DNA of 40,225 bases from Candidatus Chlorobium antarcticum (GCA_030765725.1 JAVCDF010000005.1:137501-177725), one strand, 5' to 3'. Positions 9,974 through 18,450 are shown, counted from the stretch's first letter. The notes: generated by a model from the sequence alone, not told the origin. A program made the numbers and translations.

Positions 9974-10534
9974 ATGAAAAAGACACTCCTTTCACTTGCG
10001 CTTACTGCTGCAATGGCAATGAGCACCACCTCGCCAGCCGCTGCTGAATCGGCCAACAACTGGTTTGACCTCGGCCTCAACCACCAGATGCAGGGCGATA
10101 TAGAATCTGCTATTGATTTTTATACGAAAGCCATTGAGATTGACCCGGTGTTTGCCATGGCATACCAGATGCGCGGTGCGGCGAACCAGAAGCTGAAGAA
10201 ATACAAAAAGGCGATGCAGGACTACTCCATGTGCATCACCTGTGGTGAACAGAACTTCCGGGCTGTAGGATTTTATAACAGAGGGATCATCAAGAATCTG
10301 ACTGGTGACTTCACCGGCGCTACCTCTGACTTTTCAGAAGCAATTGCGCTTGACAAAAAAATGGCTCCGGCGTTTTTCCACCGCGGCATAGCACGAAGCA
10401 AGAGCGGAGATATTTCCGGACGGCAGGCTGATTTTCAGGCAGCGGCACGCCTTGGCGACAGTACCGCTGAAACTTGGCTGAACACCTACTGCCCTGGCTG
10501 GAAAGACGCTTCGAAGGTTGCCGGGCGCTCCTGA
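9974..10534 (+). CDS. Exported TPR-repeat protein
   Basis: This is a 186-residue protein with a Sec signal peptide (MKKTLLSLALTAAMAMSTTSPAAAES, cleavage likely after AAA) followed by about four tetratricopeptide repeats. The repeat units are visible as NWFDLGLNHQMQGDIESAIDFYTKAIEIDP, AYQMRGAANQKLKKYKKAMQDYS, YNRGIIKNLTGDFTGATSDFSEAIALD and FFHRGIARSKSGDISGRQADFQAA. TPRs bind other proteins, so this is probably a periplasmic adaptor or assembly factor; the partner is unknown. I prefer the ATG at 9974, because the 19 residues added by an earlier ATG at 9917 would precede the signal peptide. It ends only 3 nt from the convergent peptidase gene. Confidence 0.85.
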   Translation: MKKTLLSLALTAAMAMSTTSPAAAESANNWFDLGLNHQMQGDIESAIDFYTKAIEIDPVFAMAYQMRGAANQKLKKYKKAMQDYSMCITCGEQNFRAVGFYNRGIIKNLTGDFTGATSDFSEAIALDKKMAPAFFHRGIARSKSGDISGRQADFQAAARLGDSTAETWLNTYCPGWKDASKVAGRS

Positions 10535-10537
10535 CCC

Positions 10538-11464
10538 TCAGGAACCGAACTGCCCCGTATCTATCCACCCCATGCTGAAGAGCGACCAGAAATCAAGCGC
10601 GAGCCCTTTCAGTACATAGTCGTAAGGCACCCACCCATATCCATCTTCACCCCATTCGGCCCCCCAGGAGTTCCTGATCAGGATTGCCCCGCGCGACTTG
10701 GTGCCACACCGGGTATTTTCAACCACTTTTTTATCGTCATAGCCAACCGCAAGGATAGCATGACCCCACTCCGCCTGTTCATTGGGGCACGGCATCGGAA
10801 TGTGGCCAGGGGCATCGCCCTTCTCAAAAGAGCCGAACCCGAAAAACCCGAACACCGAAGGAATACCGGAAGCGATAAACTTTTTTACCCCCGCAAGAAC
10901 CTCTTCCGTCTTGACGCCGGAGGCGATGGGGTCGTGGCAGAAGTAGCGGAGCGCCTCGAAGTTGTCGGCAACGGCATAAGCAAACCCGCTTGGCTCTGCA
11001 TCGAATTCAGGATCTTTGTCGGTGTAGGTCCAGTATTTTTCAGGGGGAACACCGCACAGCGCAAGGGCGCCCATGGTGTTGCGGAGCCATGCACCGGTGT
11101 CGCCGGTGGTGCCCATAAGGTTGCGGGTTGTTTTGTAGATGAAAAGGCGGGAGCAGTCGATGTGGTGACCAAAAGCACGCCGCTCAAAATACTCGACCAG
11201 CCCCGAGGCGGCATGCGCCGTGCAGGAACCAATGGCCCCTTGGGTTTCAACAGGGGAGCACCACTCCCTGAGGTCAGCTTTCGGGGGAAGGGATGAGGCT
11301 CCTGATTTTTTGCTTTTCGGAAGATCAAGATGCTGCCTCAGCATAGCCACTTCGGGATGAAGTACGCTGTAGTCGCGCATATCCGGTAAAGGCGTAAGCC
11401 AACCGGTGCCCACAGCAGCAGAGGAACCTCCTGAAAGACAGACGGTTTTCTTCATTGCATACAT
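10538..11464 (-). CDS. C1A (papain-like) cysteine peptidase
   Basis: This 308-residue protein is a papain-family peptidase. The oxyanion glutamine and nucleophile are Gln75 and Cys81 in ETQGAIGSCTAHA. The catalytic His235 lies in EWGHAILAVGYDD and Asn265 in IRNSWGAEWGEDGYGWVPYDYV, so the active site is complete. The N-terminal part before the domain is only about 60 residues, with no convincing signal peptide and no recognisable inhibitory propeptide, unlike secreted papains. The substrate is unknown. The ATG at 11464 has a GGGAG ribosome-binding site 7 nt upstream. It stands alone, convergent with the TPR gene. Confidence 0.88.
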   Translation of the reverse strand: MYAMKKTVCLSGGSSAAVGTGWLTPLPDMRDYSVLHPEVAMLRQHLDLPKSKKSGASSLPPKADLREWCSPVETQGAIGSCTAHAASGLVEYFERRAFGHHIDCSRLFIYKTTRNLMGTTGDTGAWLRNTMGALALCGVPPEKYWTYTDKDPEFDAEPSGFAYAVADNFEALRYFCHDPIASGVKTEEVLAGVKKFIASGIPSVFGFFGFGSFEKGDAPGHIPMPCPNEQAEWGHAILAVGYDDKKVVENTRCGTKSRGAILIRNSWGAEWGEDGYGWVPYDYVLKGLALDFWSLFSMGWIDTGQFGS

Positions 11465-11552
11465 AGCAAACTCCCTTTTACTGGTTCAGGAAAAGGACAA
11501 GCGCCAGTATGTGCGCGCCACTGCCATATTACACAAAAAAGAGCACTTTACC

Positions 11553-11894
11553 CTATACTGCCGAGCCTCCCCGTTCGCGGGTACGGATTCGGATACAGTC
11601 TTCAAGGGGGGTGATGAAAATTTTACCGTCACCAATAGCCACGGGATCATGGCTTGCCGAATCAATAATGGCATCAATGGTCTTTTCGACAAACTCCTCA
11701 TTCACAGCAATATCAATCCTGATTTTGGGAATCAGGTTCGGCGCAATCTTCTGGCCGCGATAGATATCAATATCCTCCTGGCGCCCATGGCCTGTCACCC
11801 TGCTGACGGTGATTCGGGTAATGTCTGCCTGAATCAGTGCCTCACGCACATGGTCGAGTCGGTCGGGGTTGATGATTGCGGTAATCAGCTTCAT
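11553..11894 (-). CDS. PII-family nitrogen regulator (GlnK type)
   Basis: PII proteins are trimeric sensors of 2-oxoglutarate and adenylates; the member encoded beside an ammonium channel usually plugs it. The fold is clear: MKLITAIINPDRLDHVREAL, the T-loop region (36-57) and the B-loop IGDGKIFI. The T-loop keeps the YRG sequence at 45-47, but Ile50 stands at the place of Tyr51, the residue uridylylated in proteobacterial PII. Covalent control by GlnD is therefore unlikely here. At 113 residues the length is normal. It lies 9 nt after amt in the same direction, the standard amt-glnK pairing. Confidence 0.93.
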   Translation of the reverse strand: MKLITAIINPDRLDHVREALIQADITRITVSRVTGHGRQEDIDIYRGQKIAPNLIPKIRIDIAVNEEFVEKTIDAIIDSASHDPVAIGDGKIFITPLEDCIRIRTRERGGSAV

Positions 11895-11903
11895 GGTTTA
11901 AAA

Positions 11904-13235
11904 TCAGTTAAGGTTGATGAGGCCGTACCCATGCTCGCCGTGCATGCTGTGGTCAAGACCCGACATTTCTTCGTTTTCGCTGATGCGCAGACCGATGGTT
12001 TTCTCAATAAGCACAAGAAGAATCAGCGACACAACCGAAGCGTAGAGCGCCGTAATGCCCACCGCCGTCGCCTGCACACCAAGCTGCTGCCACACGCTCC
12101 AGCTTCCGCCGGCAAGTTCAGCCGCCTCGGCCATCCATGCCGGACGGATGAAGAAAACAAGAGCAAGAGCCCCCACAATGCCGCCTACGCCATGAACGCC
12201 GAATGCATCGAGGCTGTCGTCATACCCCATACGGTTCTTCAGCAGTATGGCGCCGTAGCAGACAATGGCGGCCAATGCGCCGAGAGCAAAAGCCCCCGAA
12301 GGCTGCACAACCCCCGCAGCAGGAGTTATGGCAACAAGTCCCGCCAGAATGCCCGAAGCAACACCAAGACTGGTCGCCTTGCCGTGCTGCACCATTTCAA
12401 TAACCATCCAGGTAAACGCCCCTGCCGCCGCAGAGAGCTGGGTGACCGTAAGGGCTCTAGCCGTTGTAAGGTCGCTTGCTATGGCGCTGCCTGCGTTGAA
12501 CCCGAACCAGCCAACCCAGAGCAGGCCGGCCCCTATAAGCGTCATCACAAGATTGTTGGGATGCATCACATTGCGCGGATAACCTCTGCGGCAACCAAGA
12601 TAAAGAGCAGCCACCAGCGCGGTGACGCCCGAAGAGATATGCACAACCGTGCCGCCGGCAAAGTCAATTGCGCCCGCTGCGCCAAGATTGAAAAGGAAGC
12701 CATCGGAAGCCCACACCCAGTGGCAGATAGGGCTGTAGACAATAATGCTCCAGAGTGCAATGAACACGGCATAGCCGCGAAAGTTCACCCGCTCGGCAAA
12801 CGCGCCCGCAATCAGCGCGGGGGTGATGATTGCAAACTTGCCCTGGAACATGGCAAACACATATTCGGGAATGTGCGACGGCATAATGGTATCGTCAATG
12901 CCCTGCAGCATAAAATACTTCGGGTCCCACCCCACGAAGCCTCCAAGCACGCCAGGCCCGAAACTAAGGGAGTAACCAACCATTGGCCAAAGCACGCCGA
13001 TGATGACCATTGCTCCGAAACTGTGCATCATGGTGCCAATAACATTCTTCGTACGCACCAACCCGCCGTAGAACATGGCAAGTCCGGGAATCATGAGCAA
13101 CACGAGAGCAGTTGAAGTCAGCATCCACGATGTGGTCCCCGAATCAGTATACACCTCTTCAGCGCCATAGAGAACACCGCCGGAATGCATCAGAAAGGGA
13201 AGCAGCAGAAAGGCCATTATAAATCTATTCCTCAT
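11904..13235 (-). CDS. amt: Ammonium transporter (Amt/MEP/Rh family)
   Basis: Amt is a trimeric inner-membrane channel that takes up ammonium. The 443-residue protein begins with a signal-peptide-like segment (1-25) and has about eleven hydrophobic helices. The family signature DFAGGTVVHISSGVTAL contains His199, and DAFGVHGVGGIVGAL contains His348, the two histidines that line the pore. FYGGLVRTKNVIGTMMHSF early in the protein is also typical. The cytoplasmic tail ends SENEEMSGLDHSMHGEHGYGL, a conserved region that contacts the PII protein encoded next. The 361-bp upstream region shows no sigma-54 site that I could find. Confidence 0.95.
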   Translation of the reverse strand: MRNRFIMAFLLLPFLMHSGGVLYGAEEVYTDSGTTSWMLTSTALVLLMIPGLAMFYGGLVRTKNVIGTMMHSFGAMVIIGVLWPMVGYSLSFGPGVLGGFVGWDPKYFMLQGIDDTIMPSHIPEYVFAMFQGKFAIITPALIAGAFAERVNFRGYAVFIALWSIIVYSPICHWVWASDGFLFNLGAAGAIDFAGGTVVHISSGVTALVAALYLGCRRGYPRNVMHPNNLVMTLIGAGLLWVGWFGFNAGSAIASDLTTARALTVTQLSAAAGAFTWMVIEMVQHGKATSLGVASGILAGLVAITPAAGVVQPSGAFALGALAAIVCYGAILLKNRMGYDDSLDAFGVHGVGGIVGALALVFFIRPAWMAEAAELAGGSWSVWQQLGVQATAVGITALYASVVSLILLVLIEKTIGLRISENEEMSGLDHSMHGEHGYGLINLN

Positions 13236-13494
13236 AATAGGAAAAGTATAAAGAAGTTGTCGATTACTTTAAATTTTAAGGTGAATGCTAATAAATAACT
13301 ATTTTTTTAACCAAAAACAAAGATAAAGACAAGGCTTTAACAAACGGCAAATAAGCACATACTCCTACCTGCAACCAAAAGCGATCAAGCAAAAAAAACT
13401 GAGCCACCCGCCCGCCACCCAAAAAAGGCTAAGGATAGGGTGCAAATTTTTCACTTGGTAAAAATCGGAGATTACGCTAAATTACCAATTATAA

Positions 13495-13515
13495 ATCAGC
13501 CAATGGTTGGCTGAT
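13495..13515 (+). other. Perfect palindrome in the leader of the RRM gene
   Basis: ATCAGCCAA and TTGGCTGAT form perfect 9-bp arms with a 3-nt centre, about 80 nt upstream of the RRM gene start. No T tract follows, so it is not an intrinsic terminator. It could be a stem-loop in the 5' untranslated region, as expected for an RNA-binding protein that controls its own message, or a DNA operator. The rest of 13236-13596 is AT-rich, and I see no further gene there. Confidence 0.5.
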
Positions 13516-13596
13516 CGCTTACAGGTTATGTGTGCTTTGGTTTCCTGCTGAGCGTTTCTTTTTTTTACAAATGCACGCGTATACCGAGACCCAACA

Positions 13597-13866
13597 ATGA
13601 ATATTTATGTAGGTAACCTGCCTTATACCATCACCGAAGACGATCTTCGCGACACCTTTTCCGCTTTCGGTCAGGTCGACAGCGCAAACATCATCAACGA
13701 CAAGTTTTCCGGTCGCTCAAAAGGATTCGGTTTTGTTGACATGCCTAACGACAGTGAAGCACAGGAAGCAATAGAGTCAATGCACGAGAAAGAGCTCAGC
13801 GGACGCACCATCACGGTGAACGAAGCAAGACCCCGCGAAGAACGCCCTGCAAGAAGAGATTACTGA
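13597..13866 (+). CDS. Small RRM RNA-binding protein
   Basis: This 89-residue protein is a single RNA recognition motif. RNP2 is IYVGNL at residues 2-7 and RNP1 is KGFGFVDM, near residue 47. The C-terminal tail is Arg-rich (NEARPREERPARRDY). Such one-domain RRM proteins are common in cyanobacteria and some other bacteria, where several are cold-induced and act as RNA chaperones. That role is likely but not shown here. The start has no clear Shine-Dalgarno sequence (CCCAACAATG). A long leader with a palindrome lies upstream and a good terminator downstream, so the gene is monocistronic. Confidence 0.93.
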   Translation: MNIYVGNLPYTITEDDLRDTFSAFGQVDSANIINDKFSGRSKGFGFVDMPNDSEAQEAIESMHEKELSGRTITVNEARPREERPARRDY

Positions 13867-13893
13867 TCCTTTTATATAAAGGTCAAAGTTTTC

Positions 13894-13930
13894 AGCCAGA
13901 CGGAACATATTTTCCGCCTGGCTTTTTTAT
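13894..13930 (+). terminator. Intrinsic terminator of the RRM gene
   Basis: AGCCAGACGGAA pairs with TTCCGCCTGGCT (one mismatch in 12) and is followed by a run of T residues on the plus strand. It starts 28 nt after the RRM stop codon and reaches to within 6 nt of the convergent epimerase gene. Confidence 0.85.
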
Positions 13931-13935
13931 TTTCA

Positions 13936-14871
13936 CTACCTACCGCTGTCAATAAGGTCCTTCAGGGCAACGGCAAGGTTCTCGTAATGAAAAGGGTACC
14001 CCTTCTCCTGAAGGAATCCGGGAACAACCTTCTGGCCCGATGCGGCATACTCACCCCCCTCTCCAAGCAGCAGTTTCACGACAAGCTTCGGCACCGGAAG
14101 CAGCGCCGGCCGACCAAGAACCCGGCCAAGCGTATCTGCAAACTCCTTCATCGACACAGGACGCGGCGCCGCGAGATTTATGGGCCCATGCCAGTCATCG
14201 TGGTCAAGTGCGGCGAGAATGGCATCAACCTCATCGTCAAGGTGAATCCATGAAATACACTGATGGCCTGAGCCGACAGGCCCTCCCAGAAACATACTGA
14301 ATGGCCCGAGCAACTTTTCAAGCATCCCCCCTTTTGATGACAGCACAATACCGGTTCTCAAGAGAACAAGACGCACACCATCAACCTTTTCGGCCTCCCG
14401 CTCCCAGTCAACACATATTTCAGCCAGAAAGTCACTGCCGCGCTTGCCCGATTCTGTAATATCAGGGGTTTCGTCGCACCGCTCAAACGAGCCGTAATAA
14501 CCCACTGCCGAGGCCGAAATGAAGACTGCCGGCTTCACCGCTGCCTGTGCAATGGCAGCTACAATATGCCGGGTTCCCAGAATACGGGAATCGTAGCACT
14601 CTTTTTTATGCTCCTCCGTCCAACGGGCATCAAGCAGAGGTTTTCCCGCCAGATGAATCACCGCTTTAGCCCCATTGATATATTCTCTCCATTCGCCATT
14701 TGCCATATCCGAATCCCACCGCACATACTTCCGTGCGCCCGGAACCTTCTTTTCCGCCGACTCGGGCGAACGGGCCAACACCACCACAGACTCTCCCCTA
14801 GCAGCAAGCTTGGCAACAATCTCCGCCCCGATAAGGCCGGTGGCGCCCGTAATGACAATCTGAGCATGCAT
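13936..14871 (-). CDS. NAD-dependent epimerase/dehydratase, TIGR01777 (YfcH) family
   Basis: This 311-residue protein is an extended short-chain dehydrogenase. The nucleotide-binding motif GATGLIGAEIV is at the N-terminus. AVIHLAGKPLLDARW follows, then the YYGSFE segment after ISASAVG that holds the catalytic-type tyrosine. The C-terminus, with AASGQKVVPGFLQEKGYPFHYENLAVALKDL, is the DUF1731-like tail typical of the TIGR01777 group. The substrate is unknown. I chose the ATG at 14871, which has GAGAG about 6 nt upstream, over the GTG two codons earlier. It is separated from upstream minus-strand genes by a terminator. Confidence 0.88.
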   Translation of the reverse strand: MHAQIVITGATGLIGAEIVAKLAARGESVVVLARSPESAEKKVPGARKYVRWDSDMANGEWREYINGAKAVIHLAGKPLLDARWTEEHKKECYDSRILGTRHIVAAIAQAAVKPAVFISASAVGYYGSFERCDETPDITESGKRGSDFLAEICVDWEREAEKVDGVRLVLLRTGIVLSSKGGMLEKLLGPFSMFLGGPVGSGHQCISWIHLDDEVDAILAALDHDDWHGPINLAAPRPVSMKEFADTLGRVLGRPALLPVPKLVVKLLLGEGGEYAASGQKVVPGFLQEKGYPFHYENLAVALKDLIDSGR

Positions 14872-14891
14872 AATCACTCTCTCTTTTGGAT

Positions 14892-14931
14892 GAAAAAAAG
14901 AAGCCTCCTGTGCCGGATATGGACAAGAGGC
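14892..14931 (-). terminator. Intrinsic terminator upstream of the epimerase gene
   Basis: On the minus strand GCCTC pairs with GAGGC, with further inner pairs (TGT/ACA and CC/GG around a 6-nt loop), and the stem is followed by TTCTTTTTTT. It ends a minus-strand transcript arriving from the glmS side, either the glmS operon or a separate small RNA. Confidence 0.7.
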
Positions 14932-15111
14932 ATGAACAGGTGCTAACCTGTTAGAAAAGGGAAAAATTCCCGGATGAACAGTCTGCCTGTCGGAAGGGGA
15001 AACTGAAAGAAACTTTCGGGCCGAGTGCAGGAAGCAAGATAATCAACAACCACAACTTCGGCCGAACAGATCGGGAGTGCGCTCAGACTATACAGCAGCA
15101 GTCCTGCTGCT
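14932..15111 (-). ncRNA. Candidate structured RNA or 3' untranslated region
   Basis: No gene fits the gap between the 119-residue orphan and the terminator at 14892-14931. The stretch is full of short perfect stem-loops: AACAGGT/ACCTGTT (14935-14952), GGGAA/TTCCC (14959-14971), GAAAG/CTTTC (about 15006-15018), TTCGG/CCGAA (about 15057-15066) and AGCAGCA/TGCTGCT (15094-15111). Together with the terminator this could be an independent small RNA of about 200 nt or a structured operon tail. It does not match tmRNA, SRP RNA or RNase P RNA signatures that I know. Confidence 0.35.
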
Positions 15112-15147
15112 TACAAATACACACCGGCGGTTGTCTTTCCGTTCGAC

Positions 15148-15507
15148 TCAGCACTCATCGCCGTTGATGAGAAGAACAACCAGCCTGTCATCACCAAGCA
15201 ACTCTTTCACCTCCAGAGACCACTCCAGCGAAGCGTCTGAAATCCGGCTGACCACAAAATCCTCAAAATCGTCCAGCCGACCGTCGTCAACATCAAAATC
15301 CTCAGCAGACTCGATTTTTATGAATATCGCCGGCTCGGCCGTGTTTCCGCAGCCGTATTTGTCGAAGGCCACAACAACATCACAATCATCCGTGCCGGTA
15401 AGTTCAGCAAGCTGGCCGCTTTCCAAAACGCCCTGCCTAATTGCCTCCAGGTCAGTAAAAACGCCTGAGAAGCGCTCGTCCCCCTCCATCTTTATGCGTT
15501 TTGCCAT
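15148..15507 (-). CDS. Orphan acidic protein coupled to glmS
   Basis: I do not recognise this 119-residue protein. It is strongly acidic (many Asp and Glu, especially AEDFDVDDGRLDDFEDF at about 68-84), has no membrane segment or signal peptide, and looks like a compact alpha/beta protein. Its ATG overlaps the glmS stop codon by one base (TAATG), so its translation is very probably coupled to glmS. The coding frame is clean and the composition matches its neighbours. A role linked to amino-sugar supply is only a guess from position. Confidence 0.72.
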   Translation of the reverse strand: MAKRIKMEGDERFSGVFTDLEAIRQGVLESGQLAELTGTDDCDVVVAFDKYGCGNTAEPAIFIKIESAEDFDVDDGRLDDFEDFVVSRISDASLEWSLEVKELLGDDRLVVLLINGDEC

Positions 15508-17351
15508 TACTCCACCGTCACCGATTTAGCCAGGTTACGAGGCCTGTCGACATTGCATCCACGGAGGAGGGCAATGTGGTAGGAGAGCAGCTGCAGCGGA
15601 ATAACCGTAAGCAGCGGCATTATCTGAGCCGAGGCCTGAGGAATGTAAATGACATGCTCAGCAAGCCGGCTCACCTCCATATCGCCCTCGCTAGCAATAG
15701 CAATAACGCGGCCCTTGCGGCTCCGCACCTCTTCAATATTGCTGAGAATCTTGTTGTAGGAGCTGTCGCGGGTGGCAATAAAAATAACCGGCATATCCTC
15801 GTCAATCAGAGCAATCGGGCCATGCTTCATCTCGGCTGCAGGGTAGCCTTCGGCATGGATATAGGAAATTTCCTTGAGCTTCAAAGCGCCTTCAAGCGCC
15901 ACAGGGAAGTTGTAGCCGCGTCCGAGATAGAGGAAGTTGCGCGCGTCCTTGAAGCTTTCAGCAATCTTCTGAATCTGGGCGTCCAGTTCCAGAATTTTTG
16001 CCGCATGCTCCGGAACCCGCGACAGTTCCTTCAGGTTGAGGCGCATCTCGTCATGCGAAATGGTCCTCCCCTTACTGAGGGCAAGAGCAAGCATGTAAAG
16101 CACAATCACCTGTGCGGTGAACGCTTTGGTTGAAGCAACACCAACCTCCGGACCGGCATGGGTATAAATACCACACATGGTTTCGCGCGGAATGGTGGAA
16201 CCAACCACATTGCAGATACCTATCACCATGGCGCCCCTCTCTTTTGCTGCACGCAGAGCGGCAAGTGTATCGGCGGTTTCGCCTGACTGCGATATGACAA
16301 TCACCACATCATCAGGGCCAATAATGGGGTTCCGGTACCGGAACTCCGAAGCATAATCAACTTCAACGGGAATGCGTGCAAAGTCCTCGATAAGGTACTC
16401 GCCGATAAGGCCCGCATGCCAGCTGGTACCGCATGCGCAGATAACAATCCGCTTTGTCTGCTTGAGCCGGTCGAGATAGTCCTCAATGCCACCAAGCACC
16501 ACCCGGCCATCTTCAACTCTTACCCTGCCGCGCATCACATCGCGCATAACCTCCGGCTGCTCGAAAATTTCTTTCAGCATGAAATGCTCAAACCCGCCCT
16601 TCTCAATTTTTTCAAGCGAAAAGTCAAGTTCGGTAACCACCTTCTCAGTCTCAACATTCTCGATTGTTTTGACATGGAACCCCTCACGGGTAACCACCGC
16701 CATTTCGCCGTCGGAAAGATAGACCACCTTGTTTGTATGCTCCACAATAGGAGCCGCATCGGAAGCAATGAAATACTCTCCCTCACCAATACCGATGACG
16801 AGCGGACTGCCTTTGCGGGCAACAACAATTTTATCGGGGTCGCGCGGCGAAATCACGCAGAGACCGTACGCCCCATCAACATGGCGCAGGGCTGTACGCA
16901 CCACAGACTCAAGGCTGAGCGAAGGGTCGGTTTTCCAGATACGGTCCACCAGATGGACCAGAACCTCCGAGTCCGTATCGCTGCGGAATGCATAACCCTC
17001 GCTGATCAGTTCCTTGCGCAGCACGGAATAGTTCTCCACTATACCGTTGTGGATAAGGGCTATGTCTTCATCGGTGTTCAAATGTGGATGGGCGTTGCGG
17101 TCGCTGGGGTCACCGTGGGTTGCCCAGCGGGTATGGCCTATGCCGAGGGTTGCTCCCACCATCTTTGCGGGCGACTCTTCATAAGCCGCCAGAAGGGCAC
17201 CAACGCTTCCCTTCTGCTTCATGAACGGGAGCCCTCCGTTCTGCAGTGCTATTCCTGCCGAATCATATCCCCTGTACTCAAGTCGTTGCAGGCCGGCAAG
17301 CAAAATTGGCGCCGCTTCGCGCATTCCAATGTATCCAACAATTCCACACAT
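15507..17351 (-). CDS. glmS: Glutamine--fructose-6-phosphate aminotransferase (isomerizing)
   Basis: GlmS makes glucosamine-6-phosphate from fructose-6-phosphate and glutamine, the first committed step towards UDP-GlcNAc for peptidoglycan and lipopolysaccharide. The mature N-terminus is Cys2 in MCGIVGYIG, the Ntn-type glutaminase nucleophile, which fixes the start at 17351 rather than at ATGs further upstream. The glutaminase domain (1 to about 240) has GHTRWATHGDPSDRNAHPH. Two SIS sugar-isomerase domains follow (CGTSWHAGL and SQSGETADTLAAL in the first). The C-terminus, PRNLAKSVTVE, is the standard GlmS ending. The length of 614 is typical. It lies 49 nt after pyrF. I see no glmS ribozyme in that short spacer. 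Confidence 0.97.
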   Translation of the reverse strand: MCGIVGYIGMREAAPILLAGLQRLEYRGYDSAGIALQNGGLPFMKQKGSVGALLAAYEESPAKMVGATLGIGHTRWATHGDPSDRNAHPHLNTDEDIALIHNGIVENYSVLRKELISEGYAFRSDTDSEVLVHLVDRIWKTDPSLSLESVVRTALRHVDGAYGLCVISPRDPDKIVVARKGSPLVIGIGEGEYFIASDAAPIVEHTNKVVYLSDGEMAVVTREGFHVKTIENVETEKVVTELDFSLEKIEKGGFEHFMLKEIFEQPEVMRDVMRGRVRVEDGRVVLGGIEDYLDRLKQTKRIVICACGTSWHAGLIGEYLIEDFARIPVEVDYASEFRYRNPIIGPDDVVIVISQSGETADTLAALRAAKERGAMVIGICNVVGSTIPRETMCGIYTHAGPEVGVASTKAFTAQVIVLYMLALALSKGRTISHDEMRLNLKELSRVPEHAAKILELDAQIQKIAESFKDARNFLYLGRGYNFPVALEGALKLKEISYIHAEGYPAAEMKHGPIALIDEDMPVIFIATRDSSYNKILSNIEEVRSRKGRVIAIASEGDMEVSRLAEHVIYIPQASAQIMPLLTVIPLQLLSYHIALLRGCNVDRPRNLAKSVTVE

Positions 17352-17400
17352 AGCATTCCATTCATTTAGATGACTCGGCAACATCAGTTGCCTCAAAAAT

Positions 17401-18225
17401 CTACAGTACCTTTCTGACGGCCTCGTGTACCCGCTGGGCCTCAAGAGCCACAGCCTCCTCATACTCCCCTATGGAAGCAAAATCGCCGGCCGGATAGATG
17501 AGACTCCGGCTAATATTAATGAGGGCGCTGCACCGGTTGGCATCAACACCAAGGTCAGCCGCCTCCTCAAGCGATCCCCCCTGCGCACCCACTCCGGGTA
17601 TAAGGAAAAAAAGCCCCGGAGCCTTCTTGCGAATATCGGCCAGCATTGCACTTTTCGTCGCCCCCACAACCACGCCGCCATTCCCCTCACGGCTCCATCC
17701 GGAAACCCTGTCGAGCACCCTGTGGTAAAGCATCTCTCCACCCTGAAGCTGCTGCTCTTCAAAATCCGCCGACCCGGCGTTGGAAGTAAGGCAGAGTACA
17801 AACACCAGCTTGTCACTGTAAGAGAAAAAAGGCTCAAGTGAGTCCTCTCCCATATAAGGAGCAACCGTAATGGCGTCAAACGGCCAATGCTCAAAAAAAG
17901 CACGGGCATACATCCGGCTGGTGTTGCCAATGTCGGCCCGTTTGGCGTCAGCAATCGTGAGGCACTCCCCGGGAATCTCCTTAAGGGTCGCCTCCATGTC
18001 GCGAAGACCCTCAATCCCGCGCGACTCGTAGAAGGCTGTATTTATTTTATATGACACGGCATGCTCGCCAGTAGCCCTTATGACCGACCTGTTAAACTCC
18101 AGAACCGGATTAGGACAGGACGAAAAAACTTCAGGGATCTTCCCTGGATCGGTGTCGAGACCGACACACAGCAGTGATTTCAGCGCTGCAATCCGCTGGT
18201 TCGCCTTGTTACGGGCTGCACTCAT
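17401..18225 (-). CDS. pyrF: Orotidine 5'-phosphate decarboxylase (type 2)
   Basis: PyrF removes CO2 from OMP to give UMP, the last step of de novo UMP synthesis in the cytosol. The 274-residue protein has the N-terminal LLCVGLDTDPGKIP and the catalytic Asp/Lys motif in TIADAKRADIGNTSRMYA, the form found in the longer type 2 PyrF family. A phosphate-binding region near FLIPGVGAQGG is also present. It is divergent from ftsH across 225 bp and is the first gene of a pyrF-glmS-orphan operon. pyrG at 1073-2875 acts later in the same pathway. Confidence 0.93.
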   Translation of the reverse strand: MSAARNKANQRIAALKSLLCVGLDTDPGKIPEVFSSCPNPVLEFNRSVIRATGEHAVSYKINTAFYESRGIEGLRDMEATLKEIPGECLTIADAKRADIGNTSRMYARAFFEHWPFDAITVAPYMGEDSLEPFFSYSDKLVFVLCLTSNAGSADFEEQQLQGGEMLYHRVLDRVSGWSREGNGGVVVGATKSAMLADIRKKAPGLFFLIPGVGAQGGSLEEAADLGVDANRCSALINISRSLIYPAGDFASIGEYEEAVALEAQRVHEAVRKVL

Positions 18226-18450
18226 AACTCTTTTTTTTCAGAATCGTTACAGCAAAAACCTTCAACGCCATCAGCCACACAGGGTGCAACTAATAACCAC
18301 CCGAAAGCATTGATTTATCAACTAATATATGATATGTTTTCCAACGACATGCTTCATTTAATGGAAGATTCCAGTAAATTGGAAACTGCCCTGAACTGGC
18401 TTTCGATGGAAATGATACGATGCAACCTTAATTAATGACTATTACAATAG

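Noticed and set aside
11406-13115. Plus-strand open frame of 569 codons
   Set aside because: It is the mirror of the amt-PII operon. The composition is skewed and there is no recognisable domain.
17352-17400. Possible glmS ribozyme
   Set aside because: The spacer before glmS is only 49 nt and lacks the conserved core of the ribozyme.
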